From CAYMJA01 sp964391095 (GTDB taxonomy: Bacteria; Patescibacteriota; Minisyncoccia; Minisyncoccales; GWA2-38-27): a stretch of 64,000 nucleotides of DNA. Shown here one piece after another: positions 36,750 through 55,743 of this stretch. How positions within the stretch are numbered: the first letter of the stretch is position 1; each line of letters starts with the position of its first letter. The position numbers and the translations under genes were made by a program. Under the pieces are notes generated by a model, which worked only from the letters and a program-made list of their open reading frames with translations, ran no database searches and had not been told where the DNA came from. The stretch covers positions 23,243 to 87,242 of the forward strand of contig CAYMJA010000002.1 in the NCBI GenBank assembly GCA_964391095.1, read 5' to 3'.

Positions 36750-38831
36750 ATGATTAAACAGCAAGCTAAACAAAGAATTGAAAAACTTAAAAAAACCATA
36801 AATCACCACCGCTATCTTTATCATATATTAGATCATCAAGAAATTTCTGATGCTGCTCTTGACTCTTTGAAAAAAGAGCTTTTTGATTTAGAGCAGCAGT
36901 TTCCAGAATTTATTACTCCTGATTCACCAACCCAGAGAGTTGGAGGAAAGGCCTTAGAGAAATTTAAGAAAGTAGCACATCCCGAACCAATGCTTTCTTT
37001 TAACGATGCTTTTTCTGAAGAAGATATGAAGGATTGGATTGAAAGAATTGCAAAACTTTTAACTAGAAAGGAAATATCCCAGATTGATTTTTATAGTGAA
37101 TTGAAAATTGACGGTTTGGCAATTGAGTTGATTTATGAAAATGGAATTTTAAAGACCGGTTCAACCAGGGGAGATGGCAGGATAGGTGAAGATGTTACCC
37201 AAAACCTAAAAACAATCGAAGCAATACCTTTAAGGATTAGAGAGAAAAAAGAAATAATTAGAGACCTTAAAAGGCAGGGGTTGAGTCCCTGCATTATTGA
37301 GGCGATAAGGAATTATAATTTTAGAGGACCTATTGTTGTTCGGGGGGAGATTTTTATTTCTAAAAAAGAATTTGAAAGAGTGAATAAAGAACAGAAGAAA
37401 GCAGGACTTTCTGTTTATGCCAATCCTCGGAATCTTGCCGCCGGTTCTCTAAGACAACTTGACCCTAAAATTACTGCTTATCGCAATTTAGATTCCTTTG
37501 CTTATGATTTAATTACGAATTTTGAAACAAAAACACATGAGGAAAAACACAAAATCTTAAAGGCCTTTGGTTTTAAAACAAATCTTTATAATCGATATTG
37601 TTCTAATTTGGGAGAGGTCTTTAAATTTTACAAACAATGTCAGAAATTAAGAGAAAAACTCTCCTATGAGATAGATGGAGTTGTAATAATCGTTAATTCA
37701 AATAGAATTTTCAAAAAATTAGGAGTAGTTGGGAAAGCTCCCAGAGGAGCAATAGCTTTTAAATTTCCCCTTAAGCAGGCCACAACCATTGTCCAGAATA
37801 TTAAAGTTCAGGTTGGGCGCACTGGCGCTTTGACTCCGGTTGCTTTTTTGAAACCGGTTCGAGTAGCCGGAGTAATAATTTCCCGAGCGACTTTACATAA
37901 TGAGGATGAGATAAAAAGATTAGGAGTAAAAATTGGAGACACAGTAATTATCGGCAGGGCAGGGGACGTTATCCCAGATATTATAAAGATGCTTCCGGAT
38001 TTAAGGACCGGCAAAGAGAAAGAGTTTAAAATGCCAACGCGCTGCCCAGTCTGTGGAACTAAAATAATAAAGCCAAAAGGGGAAGTAGTTGCTCGCTGCC
38101 CAAACCCAAATTGTTTTGCTAGACAAAGAGAATATTTTTGCCACTTTATTTCTAAAAAAGCTTTTGATATCCGAGGCTTAGGTCCAAAAGTTATTGACCA
38201 GCTTATGGAGAAAGGTTTAGTTTCTGATCCAGCTGATCTTTTTGAACTGAAGGAGGGCGATCTTTTGCCTCTGGAAAGATTTGCTGAAAAATCAGCAAAA
38301 AATTTAATTAAAGCGATTCAGAAAAACAAAAAAATAATTTTGCCAAGATTTATTTATGCTTTAGGAATTAGAAATATTGGAGAAGAAACCGCTCAGGACT
38401 TAGCTAAACATTTTGCTAATTTGGAGAAATTAAAAAATGCTTCCAAGAAAAATTTAGAGGAGATAATGGACATTGGACCGGTGGTGGCTGGATCAATTTA
38501 TGAGTGGTTTCATCAAAAAAGACATTTAGCATTTTTAGAAAAATTGAAAAAAGTGGGAGTAAAGATAGAAAATCCTGCCTCTCTTAAATCTCACCTAGGC
38601 AGGCAAAAGTTGAAAGGAAAAACTTTTGCTTTAACCGGAAGTTTAAAGACGATGACAAGGGAAGAGGCAAAAAGAGAAATTAGAAAACTTGGTGGGAGTG
38701 TATCTGGGTCGGTGTCAAAGAAAACAAACTTCTTAGTTGTCGGAAAGGAACCTGGTTCTAAACTTAAAAAAGTCGAGGAGCTTGGTATTAAAATAGTAAA
38801 AGAGAAAGAATTTTTAAAAATAGTAAGCTAA
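36750..38831 (+). CDS. ligA: NAD-dependent DNA ligase LigA
   Basis: Joins nicks at Okazaki fragments using NAD+. 693 aa. Order: Ia domain, adenylation domain with active-site lysine in ELKIDGLAIE (about residue 118), OB fold, zinc finger CPVCGTK...CPNPNC, helix-hairpin-helix repeats and C-terminal BRCT (GKTFALTGSLKTMTREEAKREIRKLGG). Two palindromes interrupt the frame: GCAGGG...CCCTGC at 37274-37292 and CCTGCCT...AGGCAGG at 38574-38603, both at linkers, so activity is likely kept. A 15-bp palindrome sits just before the start. Confidence 0.96.
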   Translation: MIKQQAKQRIEKLKKTINHHRYLYHILDHQEISDAALDSLKKELFDLEQQFPEFITPDSPTQRVGGKALEKFKKVAHPEPMLSFNDAFSEEDMKDWIERIAKLLTRKEISQIDFYSELKIDGLAIELIYENGILKTGSTRGDGRIGEDVTQNLKTIEAIPLRIREKKEIIRDLKRQGLSPCIIEAIRNYNFRGPIVVRGEIFISKKEFERVNKEQKKAGLSVYANPRNLAAGSLRQLDPKITAYRNLDSFAYDLITNFETKTHEEKHKILKAFGFKTNLYNRYCSNLGEVFKFYKQCQKLREKLSYEIDGVVIIVNSNRIFKKLGVVGKAPRGAIAFKFPLKQATTIVQNIKVQVGRTGALTPVAFLKPVRVAGVIISRATLHNEDEIKRLGVKIGDTVIIGRAGDVIPDIIKMLPDLRTGKEKEFKMPTRCPVCGTKIIKPKGEVVARCPNPNCFARQREYFCHFISKKAFDIRGLGPKVIDQLMEKGLVSDPADLFELKEGDLLPLERFAEKSAKNLIKAIQKNKKIILPRFIYALGIRNIGEETAQDLAKHFANLEKLKNASKKNLEEIMDIGPVVAGSIYEWFHQKRHLAFLEKLKKVGVKIENPASLKSHLGRQKLKGKTFALTGSLKTMTREEAKREIRKLGGSVSGSVSKKTNFLVVGKEPGSKLKKVEELGIKIVKEKEFLKIVS
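37274..37292. repeat. Short palindrome inside ligA (1)
   Basis: GCAGGG (37274-37279), 7 nt, CCCTGC (37287-37292). In frame within an insertion of about 25 residues between IPLRIREKK and IVVRGEIF. Confidence 0.6.
38574..38603. repeat. Short palindrome inside ligA (2)
   Basis: CCTGCCT (38574-38580) and AGGCAGG (38597-38603). In frame as PASLKSHLGRQ just before the BRCT domain. Confidence 0.6.
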
Positions 38832-38833
38832 CT

Positions 38834-38880
38834 GTTTAAATCCTCAATTTAAACAATAATTTAAACACATCGGTTTAAAT
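38834..38880. promoter_or_regulatory. Four GTTTAAAT/ATTTAAAC sites before rodA
   Basis: GTTTAAAT at 38834-38841 and 38873-38880; ATTTAAAC at 38847-38854 and 38859-38866. Two inverted pairs in 47 bp, ending 10 bp before the rodA ATG (38891). Could be a protein-binding array or a leader hairpin. Confidence 0.5.
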
Positions 38881-38890
38881 ATTATTATTT

Positions 38891-39973
38891 ATGATAAATC
38901 ATTTTAAGAAACTCGACTGGATACTAATAACTTCCGTTTTGTTGCTTGTTGGAATAGGCCTGCTCTCACTTTATAGTTATTCTTTAGGAAGAGGAGATTT
39001 TTTTAATTTTAAGAAACAAATTATTTTTTTAGTAATAGGACTTTTCTTAATGCTCGGTTTGAGTTTTTTTGATTGGCGGGTATTTCAAACAAACTCTTAC
39101 TTTATCTTAATTCTTTATTTTTTTTGCGTTTTATCTTTAGTTGGCCTCTTGTTTTTAGCACCGGAGATTAGGGGAGTAAGGGGTTGGTATAAATTAGGAC
39201 CTGTTTCATTGGACCCGATAGAGTTTACAAAAGTTGTTTTGATAATTTTGCTTGCCAAATATTTTTCAATGCGGCATATTGAAATGTACCGATTAAAACA
39301 TATTTTTCTTTCCGGGTTTTATGTTTTACTACCTGCATTTTTAATTTTTCGTCAACCAGATTTCGGCTCAGCTCTGATTTTAGTTGTTCTCTGGCTCGGG
39401 ATTTTAATTATCTCTGGAATCAAATTACGTCATTTTTTAATTTTGATTCTTTGCGGTCTTTTGGTTTTGGCTTTAACCTGGTCTTTTCTTTTAAAAGATT
39501 ATCAAAAAGGGAGAATTATAAGTTTTTTGGCTCCTGAAATTGAACCCCTTGGGATGAGTTGGAGTCAAACCCAGTCAAAAATTGCTATTGGTTCTGGGGG
39601 ACTTTTTGGCCAGGGTATTGGAAAGGGTTCTCAAACCCAATACGGATTTTTATCTGAGCCCCATACCGATTTTATTTTCGCTGCTATTTCGGAGGAACTT
39701 GGTTTAATAGGTATCTCGATTTTTCTTTTTTTCTATACAATTTTATTTTGGCGAATTATGAAAATCGCTATTATTTCTCAAACTAATTTTCCTCGTCTTT
39801 TTGCTTCAGGCCTTGCTATCGTTCTGTTTTTCCAAGCATTTATCCATATAGGGATGAATATTGGAATTCTCCCTGTCATTGGGGTTTCTTTACCCCTTGT
39901 TAGTTACGGCGGTTCCAGTTTAATTGCTACTTTTATTAGTTTGGGAATACTTCAGAGCATAAAAACAAATTAA
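38891..39973 (+). CDS. rodA: RodA-type SEDS peptidoglycan glycosyltransferase
   Basis: 360 aa, ten predicted membrane helices. SEDS glycosyltransferase that polymerises glycan strands for cell elongation. The RodA-type GRIISFLAPEIEPLGMSW and QSKIAIGSGGLFGQG (about residues 210-240), with HTDFIFAAISEELGL, are all in place. No MreC/D or PBP2 gene is next to it. Terminator follows (39978-40013). Confidence 0.9.
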   Translation: MINHFKKLDWILITSVLLLVGIGLLSLYSYSLGRGDFFNFKKQIIFLVIGLFLMLGLSFFDWRVFQTNSYFILILYFFCVLSLVGLLFLAPEIRGVRGWYKLGPVSLDPIEFTKVVLIILLAKYFSMRHIEMYRLKHIFLSGFYVLLPAFLIFRQPDFGSALILVVLWLGILIISGIKLRHFLILILCGLLVLALTWSFLLKDYQKGRIISFLAPEIEPLGMSWSQTQSKIAIGSGGLFGQGIGKGSQTQYGFLSEPHTDFIFAAISEELGLIGISIFLFFYTILFWRIMKIAIISQTNFPRLFASGLAIVLFFQAFIHIGMNIGILPVIGVSLPLVSYGGSSLIATFISLGILQSIKTN

Positions 39974-39977
39974 ATTC

Positions 39978-40013
39978 ACCCAGCACCACTTTTTGAAAAA
40001 AGTGGTGCTGGGT
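39978..40013. terminator. Terminator of rodA
   Basis: ACCCAGCACCACTTTTT and AAAAAGTGGTGCTGGGT pair perfectly over a 2-nt centre. Confidence 0.75.
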
Positions 40014-40095
40014 TTACTTTCTACTATATCGGATAAAGAAAATCCCCCCATAAGAGGGGTTATTTGTTATCCGATAGTTATTCACAGTTTGTCTC

Positions 40096-40124
40096 TTGAC
40101 AGCTACTTTTGCCTCGGCGATAAT
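40096..40124 (+). promoter_or_regulatory. Promoter of the giant adhesin operon
   Basis: TTGACA (40096-40101), 17-bp spacer, GATAAT (40119-40124). A long leader of about 180 nt follows. Confidence 0.75.
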
Positions 40125-40132
40125 ATAATAAT

Positions 40133-40149
40133 ATAGATATTATATCTAT
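40133..40149. promoter_or_regulatory. 17-bp palindrome just downstream of the promoter
   Basis: ATAGATAT-T-ATATCTAT, 8-bp arms about one base, directly at the expected transcription start. Operator-like; AT-rich composition could also be chance. Confidence 0.5.
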
Positions 40150-40314
40150 GGTAGGGGTAAAAAAAGAAGGCCCCTTGAAAAATTAACCTTGAATCTGCGA
40201 AAAATCCTAAGGAAGTTTTTTCTTGGAACCTTCTTTTATTATTTTAATTGCCCAAAATTATTTGTCAACCCCGTTAGCCAAAGTTTTGGGTGAAGGGTAA
40301 AGTCCTCCATAAAT

Positions 40315-49666
<9,352 letters not shown>

Positions 49667-49697
49667 TAAATAATTAATTAATATACTAAACAAACAT

Positions 49698-52172
49698 ATG
49701 GTAAAAACATTAAAAGAATCTTCTCAAATAGTTGGAATTTGCGAAAAAATTTCTAAGGGCAGTATTTACCTTTTGGTTTTCCTTTTGCCGCTTTTTTTCC
49801 TGCCCTGGACAGTTAGCGCCCTTGATTTTAATAAGCAGGCCCTATTGATAACCTTGGTTTCGCTTTCTCTTTTTGCCTGGCTGTTAAAATCTCTGATTGC
49901 TGGAAAATTTAGTTTTCGCCTTAGTTGGCTCCATATTCCAATAATAGCTTTCTTTTTAGTTTTATTAGTTTCAACAATTTTCTCTTTGTGGTCTTACGGA
50001 AGTTTCTGGGGCTGGCCTCAAATTACTTCGGAGAGCTTACTGAGCTTACTTTGTCTTGTCTTACTTTATTTTTTGATAACCAGTATTTTTGGAAAGAAAG
50101 AAATTTTCTATTTAATGACTGCGTTGATATTTTCCGGTTTTTTGGCAGCGCTTTTGGGGGTTCTTCAACTCTTCGGTAGATTCTTACTTCCTTTAGATTT
50201 TAGCAAAACTACCTCTTTTAACACTATTGGGGCTGTAAACAGTTTAGCAATTTTTACTGCTGTTTTACTGCCTTTGACCATTATTTTAACGACCAAAGCC
50301 AAGAGATTTTTAAAAGCGTTTTTTGTCATTGCTCTGGTTCTTGGCACTGTTTTATTGGTTTTAATTAATTTTTCTGTTGCCTGGTGGCTGGTGATAATTG
50401 GAACTGCTTTGGTTATTACCCTGGGAGTGCAGAAAAGAGATATTTTTGACAGCCGTTGGTTAGTTTTACCAATGTTCTTTTTGGTTTTGGCTCTGTTTTT
50501 CAGTTTTTTTAGATTTCAGATTCCTGGAATGCCTCCCCGGACCATAGAAGTTTTTTTAACCCAGAGGACAAGTTTTAGTATTGCCCAAGAAACGTTAAAA
50601 GAAAATCCAATTTTGGGCTCCGGGCCTGGTACTTTTATTTATGATTTTTCGAAATACAAAAAAATAGACTTTAATCAGAATCCTTTCTGGAATGTAAGAT
50701 TTGAGGGAGGGGTTTCAAAAATCCTTAATAGTTTAGCTACCACTGGCATATTAGGGATTCTTTCCTTTTTAGCCCTTATTGGCTTTTTTATTTTTTATGG
50801 AATAAAATCCCTTTTTGGAAATCCAAACAAAGAAAAATCAGCTAAGGGAGAAGCCACTTCGAGTGCTCAAACTAAGAAGCAAAATGCTTTAAGCAAAAAA
50901 ACTATAAAAGAGACCAGTAGCAAGGAAGAGCAAACAGATGAAGGATTTTTATGGTTTTTAAGCGCCGGAATTTTTGTTAGTTTTGTGATTTTAATTATTG
51001 GTTATTTTCTATACCAGTCCAATCTGACTTTGAATTTTATCTTTTTTTTACTAATAGCTGGATTTATTTCTTTAGTTGTTCCTCTTAGAAAAGAGTTTTT
51101 ACTTAAATCTTCTTCTTTAGCAACTCTCGGTGTTACTTTTGTTTTTACTTTGGTTTTTATTTTTGGTTTAGGAATTCTGATTCTTGAAGGGCAAAGATAT
51201 ATAGCCGAGGCAAGTTATTTAAAAGGAGCAAGGGCTTGGCAGCAAGGAGACAGCGAGGAATCTGTGAAGTATTTGGAAAAAGCAGTCAGAATAAATCCCA
51301 AAGTAGATTTATATTGGCGGGAATTATCTCAGATTTATCTTCAAAGAATCAAGACAGTAGCCCAGAGAACAGATTTATCCCAAGAGGAAATTAATAATCA
51401 GATTCAGATTTTAATAAATAATTCTGTAAATTCTGTTAAAACAGCGACTGATTTAAATCCTAAAAATGTTACTAATTGGTCAGTTCGAGGTTTTGTCTAT
51501 CAGAATATGATAGGAATAGTCAGCGGGGTAGAAGTAAAAAATTGGTTAAAGAAATCTTATGACGAGGCCTTAAGCCTTGAACCAACTAATCCTTATTTTC
51601 CAACTCAAATAGGTATTGCTTTTTTAAGGGAAGTTTCATTTTTGCCTCAGGAGAAGCAGGAGGAAAGAGAAAGAATTCTTGAAGAAGCTCAAGCCCAGTT
51701 TGAAACAGCAATTGAATTAAAATCTGACTATGCTCCGGCTCGCTTCCAAATAGCAATGGTTTATCAGGCCCAGGGAAAGCAATTAGAAGCGATTGAGGAA
51801 TTAGAGAAAACAAAAAGCATAGCTCCAAATGATATTGGTTTAGCTTTTCAATTAGGGCTAATTTATTATCAAAGTAAAGATTATCAAAAAGCTCAGACTG
51901 AATTAGAGAGAGCAATTCTACTTAATCCTAATTATTCTAATGCTTTATATTTCTTGGGATTAACTTATGACCAGCTTGGCAAGACCGCTAAAGCGATTGA
52001 GAAGTTTAGAAAAGTTGCTGGGTTGAACCCTGATAATTCAGAAATCCAGAAAATTTTGGAAAATTTGAGGAACGGGAGAGAAGCGTTAGAGGGTATTCTT
52101 GAGAAAGAGCCCCCCGAAGTTCCTATTGAAGAAGAATCTCCTGAAGAGTTGCAACCAGAAGAAAGTGATTAA
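49698..52172 (+). CDS. O-antigen ligase-like polymerase with C-terminal TPR repeats
   Basis: 824 aa. Residues about 20-500 hold 12 or so membrane helices of the Wzy/O-antigen ligase fold, with a periplasmic loop carrying GSGPGTFIYDFSKYKK (about residues 310-325). Residues about 505-790 are TPR repeats (ARAWQQGDSEESVKYLEKAVRINP, ...AQFETAIELKSDYAPARFQIAMVYQAQG). It is 31 bp downstream of the giant adhesin, so the pair is probably one operon; it could glycosylate surface proteins or polymerise polysaccharide. Function is inferred. Confidence 0.8.
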   Translation: MVKTLKESSQIVGICEKISKGSIYLLVFLLPLFFLPWTVSALDFNKQALLITLVSLSLFAWLLKSLIAGKFSFRLSWLHIPIIAFFLVLLVSTIFSLWSYGSFWGWPQITSESLLSLLCLVLLYFLITSIFGKKEIFYLMTALIFSGFLAALLGVLQLFGRFLLPLDFSKTTSFNTIGAVNSLAIFTAVLLPLTIILTTKAKRFLKAFFVIALVLGTVLLVLINFSVAWWLVIIGTALVITLGVQKRDIFDSRWLVLPMFFLVLALFFSFFRFQIPGMPPRTIEVFLTQRTSFSIAQETLKENPILGSGPGTFIYDFSKYKKIDFNQNPFWNVRFEGGVSKILNSLATTGILGILSFLALIGFFIFYGIKSLFGNPNKEKSAKGEATSSAQTKKQNALSKKTIKETSSKEEQTDEGFLWFLSAGIFVSFVILIIGYFLYQSNLTLNFIFFLLIAGFISLVVPLRKEFLLKSSSLATLGVTFVFTLVFIFGLGILILEGQRYIAEASYLKGARAWQQGDSEESVKYLEKAVRINPKVDLYWRELSQIYLQRIKTVAQRTDLSQEEINNQIQILINNSVNSVKTATDLNPKNVTNWSVRGFVYQNMIGIVSGVEVKNWLKKSYDEALSLEPTNPYFPTQIGIAFLREVSFLPQEKQEERERILEEAQAQFETAIELKSDYAPARFQIAMVYQAQGKQLEAIEELEKTKSIAPNDIGLAFQLGLIYYQSKDYQKAQTELERAILLNPNYSNALYFLGLTYDQLGKTAKAIEKFRKVAGLNPDNSEIQKILENLRNGREALEGILEKEPPEVPIEEESPEELQPEESD

Positions 52173-52175
52173 GGG

Positions 52176-52204
52176 TTGACAAATTTTTCAAAAGAGAATA
52201 AAAT
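52176..52204 (+). promoter_or_regulatory. Promoter of rpoBC
   Basis: TTGACA (52176-52181), 17-bp spacer, TAAAAT (52199-52204). The rpoB leader is about 190 nt and contains hairpins (GAGATATTTTA..., CCCGAC-CTCT-GTTGGG before the ATG), a place for autoregulation. Confidence 0.8.
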
Positions 52205-52398
52205 TTGAAACGTTAGTTAAATAATTGGCTAATGATTTTAATATTAAATTAGGAGATATTTTATTTAGAGAAATATCTCTTTTGTATACTTGACTCTCTT
52301 GTTCTATATGTAGATCCGCGACATTTTATTTGATGTTCGTATTGTTTTATTTCTGAGCAATCTTACAGAAGCCCGACCTCTGTTGGGTTAAAATATTT

Positions 52399-55300
52399 AT
52401 GCAGGATATAAAGATAAAAGATTTTTCAAAATCAAAAATTTCCTTACCTTTACCCTATTTATTAACTCTTCAAAAAGAGAGTTGGCAGTGGTGTTGTGAA
52501 ACGGGATTGAAAGAAATTTTTTCTGAGATTTCTCCTATTCGAGATTATACTGGGAAAGAATTCGAGCTTTGGTTTTTAGATTATAAACTCAGCGAACCAA
52601 AATATAAAAATGACCTTGAAGCAAAGAAAAATAATGATTCTTTCGAGGCACCTTTAAGAGTTAAAGTAAGATTAATTAATCTTAAAACAAAAGAGATTAA
52701 AGAACAGGAAGTTTTCTTAACCGATTTCCCCTTAATGACCGAAAGGGGAACTTTTATTGTTAACGGAATTGAAAGAGTGGGTATTGCCCAACTTATCCGT
52801 TCTTCCGGGGCTTTTTTTACTGTCCGAACTGCTCGAGGAAGGAATTGTTTTGGAGCGAAAATTATTCCTAATCGCGGGGCTTGGCTTGAATTTGAAACCG
52901 ACCCTTCTGGTTTTATCGGAGTAAAAATAGATAGAAAAAGAAAAGTCGCAGCAACCACTTTATTAAAAGCTTTTGGAATTGGTGATAATAATCAAATTAA
53001 AAAAATTTTTCAGGACGTTACTCGACCTGCCCGCAACGCTTCGCGTAGCGATGCGGGCGGGGGCGAAGAAATAAACTACATTGAAGAGACCTTAAAAAAA
53101 GATACTACTCATAATCAAGGGGAAGCTCTTGTTGAAGTTTATAGACGTTTAAGACCAGGGGATTTAGTAACGCCGGATACGGCAAAAGCATTGATTGAAA
53201 ATACTTTTTTCAATTTTGGGAGATATGATTTATCTAAAGTCGGCAGATGGAGAATGGGAAGAAGATTGCCTGAGCTAAAAAAGGCAAAAGAGAAAGAAAT
53301 TAGGCCTGTAGATAGGGTTTTGAAGTTAGAGGATGTAGTAGCGGTGATGAGAGAAATCATAAGATTAAATAATAACCCGGAGGCCAAGCCAGATCAAATT
53401 GACCATTTAGGAAATCGGAGAGTAAGAACCTCAGCTGAACTTTTACAAAACAGGTTCAGAGTAGGGTTCATGAGAATGGAAAGAATTATAAAAGACAGAA
53501 TGTCAACTTTAGATGTGCAGGGCTTGACCCCGATTCAACTAATTAATGCTCGTCCAGTAATGGCGATTGTTAAACAATTTTTTACTTCTTCTCAGTTATG
53601 TCAATTTATGGATAATGAAAATCCCTTAGCCGAACTTGAGCATAAAAGAAGATTGTCAGCTACCGGGCCTGGAGGGTTGACCCGAGAAAGAGCAGGGTTC
53701 GAAGTTAGAGATGTTCAGCCTTCTCATTACGGGAGAATTTGTCCAATCCAAACCCCCGAAGGACCGAACATTGGATTGGTTAACCACTTGGCTTCTTTTT
53801 CCAGAGTTAATCCTTACGGATTTATTGAAACACCCTATTTTAAAGTTGAGAAAGGGAAAGTAACGTCTAAAATCCAATACCTTAGCGCTTTTGAAGAAGA
53901 AAAATATAATATTGCTCCCGGGGGCACGCCGGTTGATGATAAAAGAAAAATTATTCCTAAAAGAATTGAAGCGAGGATTAAAGGAGAACCGGGAGAAATT
54001 AATAGGGATAAAATAGATTTTATAGACGTTTCTACTGAACAATGTTTTTCTATTGGGACCTCTCTTATTCCTTTTTTACAAAATGATGATGCAAATCGGG
54101 CTCTTATGGGTTCAAATATGCAGCGTCAGTCCGTTCCTTTGGTTAAAGCTGAGTCGCCTTTAGTTTGTTCAGGAGTAGAAGAAAGAGTAGCCAGAGATTC
54201 TGGTCAGGAAGTGATTAATGATGAAGACGGCATTGTAACCGAGGCAGATGCTGACCATATAATAGTCAAAAGCCGGAGGACAAAAGTCAAAACCTATAAT
54301 TTAAGAACTTTTGTTGAAACCAATCAATATACTTGTTTTCACCAGAAGCCAATAGTTAAAAAAGGTCAGAAGGTTAAAAAAGGAGATATTTTAGCAGATG
54401 GCGGAGCAATTTCCCAAGGTAGGCTTGCCTTGGGCCAGAATGTTTTTGTCGCTTTTCTTTCTTGGCAGGGATTAAATTTTGAAGATGCAGTGATTATTTC
54501 GGAGAGATTAGTAGAAAATGATTGTTATACTTCAATCCAGATTGAAAATTTTAGTTGCGATGTGAGGGAAACAAAATTAGGGCCTGAACTTACTACTTGT
54601 GATATTCCTAATGTCTCAGAAGAAAAATTAAAAGACTTAGACGAGGAAGGGGTTGTTAGGGTTGGAGCCGAAGTGGGACCAAATGATATTTTGGTTGGAA
54701 AAATTTCACCGAAAGGAGAAGCTGGTCTCACTGCTGAAGAAAGATTATTAAAAGCAATTTTTGGCGAGAAAGCAAGAGATATTAAAGATACTTCTTTATT
54801 GATGGAACATGGGAAGAGAGGAAGAGTAATCGGAGTAAAGATTTTTTTCAGAGAAGATGGATATAAGTTAAAACCGGGAGTTATAAAAAGGATTGAAGTT
54901 GAGGTGGCTGTTATCCGAAAAATTCAAGCCGGAGATAAATTATCTGGTCGGCACGGAAACAAAGGCGTTATTTCTAAGGTTGTCCCAGTAGAAGAAATGC
55001 CATTTTTAGAAGATGGAACGCCAGTGGATATAATTTTAAATCCTTTAGGAGTGGGTTCAAGAATGAATATTGGTCAAATCTTAGAGACCCATCTTGGTTT
55101 AGCAGCTAAGAAGTTAGGCTATACCGCTGTTTCTCCGGCCATGTCAGGCGCTACTGAGGTAGATATTAAAGAAGAATTAAAAAAAGCAGGTTTTTCAGAA
55201 GACGGGAAACTTATCTTATATGATGGAAAAACTGGTTTGCCTTTTTCTGCGAAAATTACAGTCGGTTATATTTATATGATGAAATTAATTCATATGGTTG

Positions 55301-55662
55301 AAGATAAGATTCATATGAGGTCTATTGGTCCTTATTCTTTGATTACCCAGCAGCCATTAGGAGGAAAAGCTCAATTTGGAGGGCAGAGGTTTGGGGAAAT
55401 GGAGGTTTGGGCCTTGGAGGGATACGGCGCGGCTCAGAGCCTGCAAGAAATGTTGACTATAAAATCAGATGATGTCTCAGGAAGAGCGGCAACTTACGAA
55501 GCAATTCTAAAAGGAGAGCCGATTAAGAGTCCAAATATTCCAGCGTCTTTTAATTTATTGGTTTTGGAATTAAAATCACTTGGGCTTAGTGTTGAAGTCA
55601 AAGAAAAATCAAAAATCAAAAAGGAGCCTACGGCTCGTCTACGACAGCAAAATGCAAAATGA
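52399..55662 (+). CDS. rpoB: RNA polymerase beta subunit
   Basis: 1087 aa; forms the catalytic core of RNA polymerase with RpoC. Markers: rifampicin region FFTSSQLCQFMDNENPLAELEHKRRLSATGPGGLTRERAGF, and C-terminal GGKAQFGGQRFGEMEVWALEGYGAAQ. Residues about 210-220 (PARNASRSDAGGG) are an in-frame palindrome insertion (53029-53058). The last residues, KKEPTARLRQQNAK, are encoded by a repeat region and do not look like the family. rplL is not found upstream, unlike the classical operon. Confidence 0.97.
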   Translation: MQDIKIKDFSKSKISLPLPYLLTLQKESWQWCCETGLKEIFSEISPIRDYTGKEFELWFLDYKLSEPKYKNDLEAKKNNDSFEAPLRVKVRLINLKTKEIKEQEVFLTDFPLMTERGTFIVNGIERVGIAQLIRSSGAFFTVRTARGRNCFGAKIIPNRGAWLEFETDPSGFIGVKIDRKRKVAATTLLKAFGIGDNNQIKKIFQDVTRPARNASRSDAGGGEEINYIEETLKKDTTHNQGEALVEVYRRLRPGDLVTPDTAKALIENTFFNFGRYDLSKVGRWRMGRRLPELKKAKEKEIRPVDRVLKLEDVVAVMREIIRLNNNPEAKPDQIDHLGNRRVRTSAELLQNRFRVGFMRMERIIKDRMSTLDVQGLTPIQLINARPVMAIVKQFFTSSQLCQFMDNENPLAELEHKRRLSATGPGGLTRERAGFEVRDVQPSHYGRICPIQTPEGPNIGLVNHLASFSRVNPYGFIETPYFKVEKGKVTSKIQYLSAFEEEKYNIAPGGTPVDDKRKIIPKRIEARIKGEPGEINRDKIDFIDVSTEQCFSIGTSLIPFLQNDDANRALMGSNMQRQSVPLVKAESPLVCSGVEERVARDSGQEVINDEDGIVTEADADHIIVKSRRTKVKTYNLRTFVETNQYTCFHQKPIVKKGQKVKKGDILADGGAISQGRLALGQNVFVAFLSWQGLNFEDAVIISERLVENDCYTSIQIENFSCDVRETKLGPELTTCDIPNVSEEKLKDLDEEGVVRVGAEVGPNDILVGKISPKGEAGLTAEERLLKAIFGEKARDIKDTSLLMEHGKRGRVIGVKIFFREDGYKLKPGVIKRIEVEVAVIRKIQAGDKLSGRHGNKGVISKVVPVEEMPFLEDGTPVDIILNPLGVGSRMNIGQILETHLGLAAKKLGYTAVSPAMSGATEVDIKEELKKAGFSEDGKLILYDGKTGLPFSAKITVGYIYMMKLIHMVEDKIHMRSIGPYSLITQQPLGGKAQFGGQRFGEMEVWALEGYGAAQSLQEMLTIKSDDVSGRAATYEAILKGEPIKSPNIPASFNLLVLELKSLGLSVEVKEKSKIKKEPTARLRQQNAK
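53029..53058. repeat. Palindromic insertion inside rpoB
   Basis: GCCCGCAACGCT (53029-53040) and AGCGATGCGGGC (53047-53058) around CTCGCGT; 30 bp. Encodes ARNASRSDAGG in frame. Its high GC stands out against the AT-rich surroundings. Confidence 0.85.
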
Positions 55663-55743
55663 CAAATTAAAAATCAAAATTTTAAATATTTAATATGTAT
55701 TTTTAATATTTGATATTTAATTTTTGATTTTAGCGAAGCGCCT
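55606..55743. repeat. Repeat region at the rpoB 3' end and rpoBC spacer
   Basis: Direct and inverted ATCAAAAATCAAAA, AAATTAAAAATCAAAATTTT and their complements (ATTTAATTTTTGATTTT). The rpoB C-terminus and stop codon lie within it; rpoC starts at its end. Confidence 0.7.

Larger units (their letters stand above)
39974..40314. other. 341-bp spacer rodA to giant adhesin
   Basis: No gene seen. In order: a 17-bp perfect terminator hairpin (39978-40013), an inverted repeat TATCGGATAA (40027-40036) / TTATCCGATA (40067-40076), the promoter at 40096-40124, and the ATAGATAT palindrome at 40133-40149. Confidence 0.75.

Noticed and set aside
40267..40275. CCCCGTTAG before the giant gene as a family A element
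   Set aside because: Only one arm is present; no inverse arm within 80 bp.
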